A DNA stretch of 18,578 bases from contig SVQJ01000011.1 of NCBI GenBank assembly GCA_015065395.1, positions 1 through 18,578 of the forward strand, read 5' to 3'. Shown here in pieces: positions 7,221-16,200 of this stretch. The first letter of the stretch is position 1; each line of letters begins with the position of its first letter. The stretch is from Oscillospiraceae bacterium (lineage in GTDB: Bacteria > Bacillota > Clostridia > Oscillospirales > CAG-272). The position numbers were made by a program, and so were the translations under genes. Below the pieces are notes generated by a model. That model was not told where the DNA came from. It was given only the letters and a program-made list of their open reading frames with translations, and searched no databases.

Positions 7221-7769
7221 TTAATCCGGAAAATAACCGTAATCCTTATAATTATCTGGCAAATACTTATGATCAAATTCTATTTGCTTTTTGGGCAAAC
7301 CTGTCAAATAAATATAAATGACTGTCTGCTCTTTCTCGTCTATGAGCGTGTATTCGTAGCAACTGCGAAAACCGTCTTGTGCCATGTAGAGAGTGAGCTT
7401 GGTTTTTGTGGATGTCTTTTTTCCGTAGGCGTCCAGAGCGGCAAGCCGCTCCTTCTCTTCCAGGAACTCCTTGCGATCCTCGTATTTCACTTTGATAAAA
7501 AGCTGAAAGCCTTCCCCGAGAGGTAGACATTGGTCATGTCTGCAAAGGTAATCTTTAATTTCAAGCCGGCTGACATCGGTTGGGAACATTGCGAGATATC
7601 CGTTGTCGGCAAGCTTGCTTAATTCAAGTACACCTTCAAGCTCCCAGATATCTTCGTAGTCATCAGGATCGTTGTAATAATCCTTTGAGACTGCCGGGTA
7701 AGAGCAGAATTTAATAAGTAATAACAGCAGTATGGTTGCAATTATGAGCGTAATTATCCGTTTGCGCAT
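7221..7769 (-). CDS. Membrane-anchored immunity-like protein (cassette E)
   Basis: A 182-residue protein starting at ATG 7769, six bases after the stop of the toxin tip. It has one N-terminal hydrophobic anchor (IITLIIATILLLLLIKFC) and an otherwise acidic soluble domain (DYYNDPDDYEDIWELEGVLE, DRKEFLEEKERLAALDAYGK) ending in KYLPDNYKDYGYFPD. The cysteine after the anchor lacks a proper lipobox, so a signal anchor is more likely than a lipoprotein. The anchor would place the domain outside the membrane, fitting protection against a toxin that acts at the cell surface. No family is recognised; position is the main support. Copy C of the repeat follows, with its hairpin about 60 bp beyond the stop. 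Confidence 0.7.
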   Translation of the reverse strand: MRKRIITLIIATILLLLLIKFCSYPAVSKDYYNDPDDYEDIWELEGVLELSKLADNGYLAMFPTDVSRLEIKDYLCRHDQCLPLGEGFQLFIKVKYEDRKEFLEEKERLAALDAYGKKTSTKTKLTLYMAQDGFRSCYEYTLIDEKEQTVIYIYLTGLPKKQIEFDHKYLPDNYKDYGYFPD

Positions 7770-7775
7770 ATAACA

Positions 7776-8246
7776 TTATGTACGTATGTAAGAAAGAACT
7801 TTGATCGGCCCCGCAATTTTCGGAATGAAAGCCTTTATTGCACTGCCGGCCCACCAAACCAAAGCAAAAGCCCAGGCTCGACCATCGTTGTTATTTACAT
7901 TTATGTCCTTTCCTCTGTTTATAAAATTGTCTAACCATCCTGAGGGGACTCCAACTTTCTTTAACACTTTTTTGAGGGATGAACCAACGTAATATGCAAG
8001 GGCATGAGCCCATAACTCCTGGGCGATTCTAAGAGAGCTCATTTTTTTATAGCCTTTTCCCCACCAATAACGTTTGCCCTTCATCTTTATGATATCTTTG
8101 GCATACGATATACAAAAACTTTGAGACAGGAAATCTAAATGCGCTTTAACATTAAAGCCATTGCCTGTCCAGCTAAACCCGCTATACTTTTCTGCCCAAC
8201 AACCGAACCGGTCACTGTTTATAACCGCATTGTTCTCACAATAAGC
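7776..8246 (-). pseudogene. Displaced Rhs toxin tip (cassette E)
   Basis: An uninterrupted frame begins within the Rhs core homology at AYCENNAV (GCT at 8244-8246) and runs 156 residues to the stop at 7776. Upstream of that codon it reaches an in-frame stop within 20 bp, with no ATG. The first usable ATG (8084) gives 102 residues beginning MKGKRYWWGKGYKKMSS. The motif YWWG near a basic stretch recalls FYWWGFKLFLSK at the start of the expressed toxin tip. Later come ALAYYVGSSLKKVLKKVG, a hydrophilic middle (NRGKDINVNNNDG) and a hydrophobic end (AFALVWWAGSAIKAFIPKIAG). A membrane-active toxin is plausible. If ATG 8084 is used the cell could make a free toxin fragment, but I see no strong Shine-Dalgarno. 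The remnant begins straight after the stop of the previous immunity gene, with no repeat between. Confidence 0.65.
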
Positions 8247-8259
8247 AAATGATTCTTGT

Positions 8260-8856
8260 TCAAATTAAATAAATGTCTTTGCTTCGTATTTTTTCCATAC
8301 GTGATAATGCTTTCCTTTTGGCGAAATACGATAAGATGCCCGCCGTGGGCAGAGCGCAAAGCCAAAGAATGACGCCGATAAAGCCCTTGAAGACAAAACC
8401 CAGTATTGCAAAGATCGCAACTACCAAGACGGCAAGAATGCCGGCTTCAAAAGAAACGAGGCGAGACCAAGGTGCCAGGTTGTCTTCATCTGTCTTTATC
8501 ATATCCGAGAGCTTGTATTTGAAGCTTGCATCGCCTTCTTCGATCGTGTTATGTGAAAAATCAATTTCGAAGGGCATATTATCACAGGAAAAAGCTTCGT
8601 TGGGGCCAAATCCATCCAAAAGTCCGATGACCATATCTGAAAAGGAAAGCACAAAAATCAGTGCCTTTGAATGATCCTTCCAAACGTTCTTTTTGGTTAT
8701 CGATATTTCACAAATGCCGGAGCTGTTTTCTATTTCAAATGTTTTGCTTTTTTCTTCCTCATCTAAAAAGCACTGCTTGCCGTTTATTATAATGTCACAA
8801 CCGGATCCAATACCTAAATCATCCGTTATAGTTACATTAATTCGGTAGTTTTTCAT
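8260..8856 (-). CDS. Immunity-like protein with beta domain and two membrane segments (cassette D)
   Basis: A 198-residue protein whose ATG 8856 lies inside the toxin frame, overlapping its end by 20 bases. The N-terminal ~60 residues look like a small beta domain (VTITDDLGIGSGCDIIINGK, EIENSSGICEISITKK). The middle has a hydrophobic stretch (ALIFVLSFSDMVIGLL). The C-terminus has two membrane segments (AGILAVLVVAIFAILGFVF and FIGVILWLCALPTAGILSYF) and a basic end (AKRKALSRMEKIRSKD). Its layout matches the protein at 4719-5393, which suggests one immunity family. Strong overlap with the toxin tip indicates translational coupling in the ancestral operon. The gene is intact although its toxin is broken. 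Confidence 0.7.
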   Translation of the reverse strand: MKNYRINVTITDDLGIGSGCDIIINGKQCFLDEEEKSKTFEIENSSGICEISITKKNVWKDHSKALIFVLSFSDMVIGLLDGFGPNEAFSCDNMPFEIDFSHNTIEEGDASFKYKLSDMIKTDEDNLAPWSRLVSFEAGILAVLVVAIFAILGFVFKGFIGVILWLCALPTAGILSYFAKRKALSRMEKIRSKDIYLI

Positions 8857-9320
8857 TGGTTATAATTCCGTTTAACTTTTTGTCTGATAGATAATCCGCC
8901 AATGTCGCGATCAAGCCACCGACCGAGGTACAGTTAGAGACTATCCACAGTGGTTTTTTCAAAATTGCAGCTACGGCACTGTTTGCTCCGGCGGTAATCA
9001 AAGATGCCAATTTTGACTGTCCTATCCACATCAGCACTTTTGCGGCAACTTTTATTATTGTTGAAGATAATTTTTTAACTTTGGGAGCAACAAACTTCTG
9101 GAAAAACTTTGCGGCGGTTTTTTTCCAAACAGTTTCAATGGAGCCATATACCCGATCCATGTTAGATAGAAAGCACTGCCAATAAGAAGAATCACACCGT
9201 TTATTAGGTTTGCTATCTTAGATGTGGAAAACCAGTAATGGCCATTATTGTCAAAATTGTCAACCGATCATTCTCACAATAAGCATAGAGATTATACCCG
9301 AGAATACTTCCGCTTGCGCC
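8837..9320 (-). pseudogene. Displaced Rhs toxin tip with two frameshifts (cassette D)
   Basis: Begins at the core codon GGC (9320) with GASGSILGYNLYAYCEND. The expressed gene has GATCCGG here and this copy has GATCGG, so the native frame is lost after CEND. Following that lost frame gives PVDNFDNNGHYWFSTSKIAN and LINGVILLIGSAFYL, after which a second shift is needed near 9140-9165 to reach the open frame MDRVYGSIETVWKK (ATG 9160, 107 residues to 8837). The body resembles the cassette C tip: HYWF/HWW, a hydrophobic segment, a basic segment (KTAAKFFQKFVAPKVKKL) and a final CTSVGGLIATLADYLSD similar to GTSIGELIAKALDYAD. A free 107-residue product from ATG 9160 is possible but would lack the first hydrophobic segment. 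Confidence 0.65.
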
Positions 9321-9458
9321 TGCCCGGCGGTAGTAGTGCTTGTATGAGCAGCTTTAGCTGAGGCTGCCGTAAGGGAGTGGGTGGCAGACCTTGGCTGTAT
9401 GTATTATATCACAATCGGTACAAAATGTCAACAGGCGGCTCGAAAGCCGCCTGTTTTA
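9321..9458 (-). repeat. Promoter-bearing intercassette repeat, copy D
   Basis: Hairpin 9446-9454 with 9431-9439, consensus promoter, conserved block (9366-9385), then CTCATACAAGCACTACTACC, joined to Rhs core homology at 9320, the same core position as copy C. It closes the expressed Rhs operon on one side and opens cassette D on the other. Confidence 0.85.
9403..9431 (-). promoter_or_regulatory. Consensus promoter inside repeat D
   Basis: TTGACA 9426-9431, 17-bp spacer, TATAAT 9403-9408, reading into cassettes D and E. Confidence 0.8.
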
Positions 9459-9496
9459 TAAGTGTTGAAAAAATATCAGTATGGAAAAAACATTCT

Positions 9497-9766
9497 TCAG
9501 AATAGAAATTGAATAGAGTTTAATAACTGACTATATAATATAACCTGCCCTATAATACTTTCCGAACAACTGCGAAAAAAGTCGTAGCGTTCTTGGTGCA
9601 TCGGAATGGTACCGTTCCAAACGAGCAGGCAAAATATCATAAGGACATTCGCCGCCATTTGCAGAGCTATGTCGAAAGCCAAAGGCTTTAGAAACAACAC
9701 CAGCAGGCTGATTATTACAAACAGTGCAATAAACATGAAACCGATATTTTTCTTGGATAGTGACAT
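9497..9766 (-). CDS. Small membrane protein, possible second immunity protein
   Basis: An 89-residue protein from ATG 9766 with a good Shine-Dalgarno (GGGAG). Two membrane segments lie at about 9-27 (GFMFIALFVIISLLVLFLKP) and 33-50 (IALQMAANVLMIFCLLVW), followed by a short polar tail (HQERYDFFRSCSES) and a hydrophobic end. It sits 62 bp after the immunity gene of the expressed Rhs protein and before the repeat D hairpin, so it is probably in the same operon. It could be a second immunity protein or a shortened relic of one; its family is not recognised. Confidence 0.6.
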   Translation of the reverse strand: MSLSKKNIGFMFIALFVIISLLVLFLKPLAFDIALQMAANVLMIFCLLVWNGTIPMHQERYDFFRSCSESIIGQVILYSQLLNSIQFLF

Positions 9767-9828
9767 AAATTTTTCTCCCTAAAAACGGATAATACTCGCT
9801 TTTGTTAGAGCTTTGAAAGTATTAATTC

Positions 9829-10245
9829 TTATAAGAGGCTGATGTTTTCGCAGTCCTCATTGTCCGGATACTTTTTGCGATACCAAATGTAGAGAGGGAT
9901 CAGAAGTCCGGTTGCCAATGAGAAAAGCAACGTGGTAAAGGCGGTTACGGACAGGTGTTCAAGGTTTGACAGTATGATGTCTCTGAAAAGCGCCACCCAG
10001 GTGACGATGCATGCTATCGCAAGGAAAACTGCAAAAAAGCACAAAACCTTGTTGCTGGGTTTTGCATCGTATCCGGGCCAGAATAATACTACGCCTAATA
10101 ATACCGATCCAATTTCGCCTGCAATTTCCGCGGAACGGTCCAGCATGGAATTGTCCTTAATAAACAGTCCGGCCAACACAAAAACAATGGTCAAGCAAAT
10201 AAAAATGCAAGCTACGATGTCAATTAATTTAAGAAATTTTTTCAT
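9829..10245 (-). CDS. Immunity protein of the expressed Rhs toxin
   Basis: A 138-residue protein from ATG 10245, which overlaps the Rhs stop codon as ATGA, so the two are translationally coupled and made in ratio. It has about four membrane segments (IVACIFICLTIVFVLAGLFI, IGSVLLGVVLFW, CFFAVFLAIACIVTWVALF, AFTTLLFSLATGLLIPLYIW) and a polar tail. A small polytopic membrane protein encoded directly after an Rhs gene is the standard position of the cognate immunity gene, which protects the producer and its kin. It is nearly identical to 5567-5983 except near its 5' end. The family is not recognised. Role confidence is from gene order and overlap, not from a known domain. Confidence 0.8.
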   Translation of the reverse strand: MKKFLKLIDIVACIFICLTIVFVLAGLFIKDNSMLDRSAEIAGEIGSVLLGVVLFWPGYDAKPSNKVLCFFAVFLAIACIVTWVALFRDIILSNLEHLSVTAFTTLLFSLATGLLIPLYIWYRKKYPDNEDCENISLL

Positions 10246-13200
10246 CTTTTTGATACCTTTACGAGAATAAACGGCCAAATAAATTTCATTTCTACACCTT
10301 TCTTTCCCGTATTTGCCTTGTCGATAAACTTGCTAACGCTTTTAGCAGTTTTGGCGAAAAGCCAAATTGCGCGCCCAATAGGTTTTGCGTTAGGTAAATG
10401 TACATATCTTTTTACAAACATTGAGACGAAACTTGAAGCGTTGCTTGCTTTCCCTAGCGTAGAAGATATATTGCTTGCTTCGCTTTTGCTCAAAAACAAC
10501 TTAAATCCCCACCAATAGAACTTTGTTGAGAAGAATCCGTCAAAATCCATATTGTCAACCGGATCATTCTCACAATAAGCATAGAGATTATACCCGAGAA
10601 TGCTTCCGCTTGCGCCGAGATAATCCGTATCATCGGCATTCAGGAATCTGCCTACCGAAGGATCATAATATCTTGACTGAAGATAGTAAAATCCGGTTTC
10701 CGTATCGTAGGCGTAGCCGCGGTAGCGCAGGCTGTTCGCTTCGGCAAGAGCCGCATTGCCCGTGCAGGAGAGCATATTGCCCCAAGCATCGTATTCATAG
10801 GCTGCGATAACGTTCCCTTCGCTGTCCGTAAAGCCGAGGATATCTCCCTGCATATTCTTTACGTAGTAATAGCTGTTTCCGTCGCAGCTCCAGGCGATGG
10901 GGGAGCCGTTTTCGTCATAGAAATAATATTTCGCGAGAGTGCCGTTGCATATCTCCGCTGTGAGCAGGCCGTTTTGCCATAGGTAGCAGAAGCTGTCGTC
11001 GCCGACGGTCTTTTTTGTTCGCAGGCCGTTGCGGTCGTACGTGAAGGTGACGGCGGTGCCGTCGCTCTTCGTGATACCGTCAAGCTGTCTTGCGCTCCAG
11101 GAAAATGCCATGCCGCCGCGCCAGTTCAGGGGATTGCCCGAAGCATCGTAGGAAATGGCGGTGCCGTCATATCCTGTGAGTCTGTCGCCCCAGTTTTCGT
11201 CTGCGTAGTTATATATTACGGTATCAACAGCGGAACCGAGGGCCCCCACGGTATAAGTATATTCGCTCTTTGAGAGAATGTTTCCGGATGTGTCATAGGT
11301 ATAGACCCATGTTTTTCCTTCTTTTTCGTTGTTCTCTCTGGTGAGCTGATACAGAGTATCGTACTCATAGGTGGTGGTATAGGTCCCGTCGCTGACGGAC
11401 GTGATATTTCCTACTGCGTCATAGGTGTATGAGTAGCTGCAGTGGCCGGTGTAGGTAACGGAAGCGATCCTTTCGGATGTTTTAAGAACGCCTGCCACCG
11501 TTTTTTCAACGTAGGTATAGGATATTGTGAGGATAGTATTCCCCTCGCTGTCCTTTATATATACCTTGTCGGTCCGTCCGAAGGGGTCGGTATCGGTGAC
11601 TATCTGAGCATCATCGGGGAGGGTATAGCTGCCTTTTTCTGTTATTTCATCATAGATGCTTGAATAATCCAGCTCATATCCGTCGATAAGCGTTACGGTT
11701 TCGAGGGAGTTGTCGGAACCGGTTCTCATGTATTCGAGGATCTCAACGCCGTTCTGATTTTTTTCGGTAAGACAGAGCTCGCCGCCGTCGGTATAATGAT
11801 ACCTTATTTCGGTGTTATTCATGCAGTCCTTTTCGTAAATCAACTGCATATCGCTGTTGTATTCGTACTCAACAGCGGTCACACCGTTGCGTTTTACCGC
11901 CACTACATTACATAGTGTATCATAAATGTACTCAACTGTCAAGGCATTTGCATAAAATACTCCCGTATTGAGGGTATAGGTGTCGTTATACAGGTACGTT
12001 ATGAGGGGCGTGTTCTCGCCTTCGACTGAAACGCTTTCAAGCAGATTAGCACCGTTATAGGTGAAAACGTATGCAGTGGTAGCCGTTGCGATCTTGGAGA
12101 GTCTTCCGAAGGCATCGTACGAGTACTGCACATTGGCTTCGTTTTCGTCAAGGGCCCCGTCCCTGTCGGTATCGGCGTATTCGTATGAAAGCTTGCCGTT
12201 ACCGTATGCGTATCTTGTCTGATTCAGGTTGGCATCCTGCACCAGGGTCAGCCATCGGTCGGCGTTGTAATCGTATGAGGTGGTGTTTCCGAGGCTGTCC
12301 GTCTCGCTTGTGACAAGGCGGCTTATCTCATCGTATACGCTTGTTTGCGCTATAGATTTCTGCACTCCGCCAACCGTCATGGTGGAGGCAGAGCCGGATT
12401 GCTCGCCCCACGAGGTATATGAGTAGTAATTTGTGCCGTGCTGTGTTGTGTGGCGGGAAAGGTTTCCGGTCGTATCGTAGAAATAGCTTTCGAGGGAGTT
12501 TCCGTCCTTGTCAATTACCTCTGTAAGCTGACCGTCGCTGTTATAGGTATAGGATTCAACGAGGGCCCCGTTTTTGTCATACACTGCGGTGAGATTGTCG
12601 TTGTCGTCGTAGGTGTATGTGTAGGAGCTGTTGCTGTCCCGGGAGACAGAGGTCATATTACCGTTTTCGTCATAGGTGAAGCGAAAGGCGCTGTCCTGCA
12701 CAACGGCAATATTATCAAAGACGGCTGAATTGCAGTTGTTGTTATAGCTTGCACCTACGGTTATGCTGTCAATGGATACGATAGTTATTTCATCGGTGTT
12801 TTTTGGCAGCTCGATAACTCCGCTGACGTACTGCCACTCCCGTGTTTCCCAGGCGAAGGGGATGGAGGTGGTCTTTTTGTCGGCGAGAACTGTTCCTTCG
12901 CTGTCGGTATAAGTATAATTTACCTTTGCGTAGAGCTCGAAGGTTCTGCCTTCCTCGTTGTCCTTCTCGACGGGTACGGAGTCGGCCTTTGCCCATCCGG
13001 AAAGTATAAACGAGTTGTTGGGAAGTCCTCCTATGGGCAATGCTTGTTCGGCAAACACGTTTCCTGTCATGGTGCCGTTAAGTTTTAAGGAGTAGGTGCC
13101 GAAAAGGGCAGGAAAACCAACCATTATATCGGGGCTTGACCTGGTCCAATTATTGTATGAGTTTTCAAAGCCTGAGTTTATAAGCAAATTATACATGGTT

Positions 13201-16200
13201 GGTGTTGCATACGTTTTTTTCTCCAACTGGATACAATCTGCATAGAATATACCAGATCCGTCTTCGATTCCCACATAAAACGAGGTGCTTGTAACCGACG
13301 GTTGATAAAAATCAAAGGAGATTCGTTGCCAGCCGTTGTTTACATCGGAAACTGTGTAGGATATCGGTCGGGAGGCGCCGTAAACATCGTTGCCGCCTGT
13401 GGGGCCGGCGTAGGCGCGGAGCTTGCCGTTTGTCCCGTTAGTGTATTTTACATAGACGGAGAAAGTATATTCTCCTATTTCCAAAACGCTTCTTCCGTAA
13501 ACACCGTTGAATCCTTCTGTGCCGGTTACAGTACAACGCCAAGAATTGTTGCCGCTATACTTTTCCTCGGAAGTGATAATGCTTGACGCATTGCCCGAAG
13601 GATATTTCAAATATGCGCCGTTTTCCGCATTTCCTTTGGCGAGGATATTGTTACCGATAATGCCGGTATCGGTATAGCTTGTGATATTAAAGGAGGGGGA
13701 GGACATATCTGTGGTCTGGGTACCGGTGTACCCATAGGTGCTTGATCCAAGTATTGTATCCCTGTTATAGTTTTCTGCATACACTAATGTGTTATTTCCC
13801 CATTTATCGAAGGTGTATGTGATATATATGTCGTCGATACTGGGCGAATCTTCGCAGTTTATGCAGTCCGTTCCGTAATAATGTGCTGTTGTGGAGTGTG
13901 CAAGAGAATATGTGAAGTCGATGGTATTAGCAGTTGCCGCGGCACCTGATTTGTATGTTGCCGCCGTTACCCTGTAGCAATAAAGCAGGTTACTGCCCTC
14001 TCCCGAAGGTTCATAGGAAAAATTGAGTTCGGAGCCGGAGGCGGTTGCGATTTTTGTGATACCGTTTGCGTAGGTAAAGGTTGTGGTCACACCGAAGCTG
14101 TCTGTAACAGATGAAATACCGGATACGTTTATTCCGTAATCATGGGTAAAGCCCATAGTAAATATTCTTGAGCCTGCTGTTATCTTTTGGAGATATCCGG
14201 AGCTTTCATATTCAAGATCTACCGTAAATCCGGAGGGGTCGGTGATAGCGATAAGCCTTGTGGGAACGTCACTGTCGTATGTGTAGGTTATGATATTGCC
14301 GTGCTTATCTGATTCGGAAATAAGATATCCGTTAAGGCTGGTTTCTGACCCTGCGGTACGTTCTTCTAAAATCTTAAATGTTTTTGTAATACCGTCTTCG
14401 GAGGTTAAGGTGTAGCGATTTTGTGTTTCGTTATATACAAGAGTTAAGCCCAAATCGTCTTCATCAACATACTGTTCTGTTTCGGTGGTTGAGTCGTCGA
14501 GGCGAAGATAGTGCTCAGTTCCGTCTCTGTCGCTATAGATATAAGCGTAATCGTACTCTTCCTCGTAAAGTCCTATTTCCAAAACTTTCGTTTGCACTAT
14601 GCTTTCTTGTGCAGATAGTTTCCAACCATCTCCGAGGAGCATTCCGGGGTAGTGACAGGTGTTTATTAATTCGCTGCCGCTTCCGGAGAACATTCTTTCA
14701 GCTATTCCACTGTCATAGATCAGGTCAAGATCTATGGGCATTATATTGAGCTCTGAATCGTAAAGATCATAAACATAGGTTAGTGTGCCTGTGTAATTGT
14801 TAATGTATGCGCGTCCGTTTTCACCATCTTCGAGGGTGGTATATGAGTATTTGTCTTCCAATCCTTTTTGGCATCTGTAATTCACGAGAACATAGGGCTC
14901 GTATCCTGAGCCTGTCGGGCCTTGCAGTATAACCAGTTCTCCCGCTGCATTTTCGTCGGATGAGGTGATGACCACGCCATGGCATTCTTCGTTTTCGTAC
15001 CATGCATTAGCAACATCCGTAATATCCCAACTTATATATCCCGCGTCGGCTCCGTTTGCTACCTCTTTATAATCAAGGATGGTTGAGCTGTATTCGGGCT
15101 GAGTGTCCCATGTTATCGTTGCGGTCTCCCACGCTCCGGTAACGGTATGTACCTCTCCGATCAGTGAGTCTGTCGCGTTTTGTGCTATCATTCGGTAGCA
15201 GTACAGCTCTGCTGAGATCACTTTATCGTAGGGCTTCAGATAAGGCAATACCGTGCAATCTACGTAAGTTCTTGATATGGTATCTGAAGAGGAAACACCA
15301 ACGTATTTTGCGGATGAGCCTGCGTAATTTACGGAGGAATTGGCTCCGGACTGAACGTGAACGGCGTCGATCTCGCCGAAACTATCGGTTATTGTAGTCA
15401 CCATGGGATCGATGGTGACGGGAAAAGCGCGGTCTTTGGCGTTTATCCAACTCTGATCTGCGGTTATGGTAAGCTGATATTTCCCTTCTTCAACAGTTGT
15501 CAGAGTGTAATCAACTTGGCTTGAAAAAACGTTTTCGCTGTCGTACATATATGGAGTTGGGATAAGGTATTTGCTTTCTCCCGCGGGCGTTTTGATGCTA
15601 ATGCTGCCGTCCGCATTTTGAATGGCAATCAGCTCCCCTGTGTTTATGATGAAAGAAAAACTGTAATCTATTTGCTGTTCGCTTATTATGATGTTCTCTT
15701 TCACCCCTGTGGGTGTAACAATATATTGAAAATTAATACCGTCAAATATATTGTTGTAATCTATTTGAGAAGAAAGATTATCAAGAGCCAGTATCTGGCG
15801 GTTTCTTTCAAGGATGCTGCCGCTGCTGTTTGTGTGGCTTTCCTCGGTATTGCTTAACGTTGCCTGGCAACGGGATGCAGATCTTGTTTTTTCGACTATC
15901 TCAAAGCTAATTGTATTTTTCTCCTTTGTGTCCGATATCCTGAAAAGCATATCATTTTCAAGTGAGTTTGCGAATTTTAATACAAAGTTTCCCGAAGTAT
16001 TTGAATACCCCGAAAAATCTTCAATACCATTCTTTGCTTCGAAGCTTAGAGTATTGTTTATATCTTCCCACTTTCCGTCATCGGACAGAAAGTGCACGGG
16101 TTCCATATATTGTACTGCAAGATATGAGCCGTCGGAAAGCATGAAATGTTTTTCCCGTTCACTTCTTTTGGCAGTATCTTCTCTTTCGATTTTTATGTTT

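Noticed and set aside
7273..7530. Alternative minus-strand frame inside cassette E immunity gene
   Set aside because: Internal out-of-frame shadow of the 182-residue membrane-anchored protein.
4567..9458. Considered whether the four repeats are a CRISPR array
   Set aside because: Units are about 137 bp, kilobases apart, separated by genes, and contain promoters; there is no repeat-spacer pattern.
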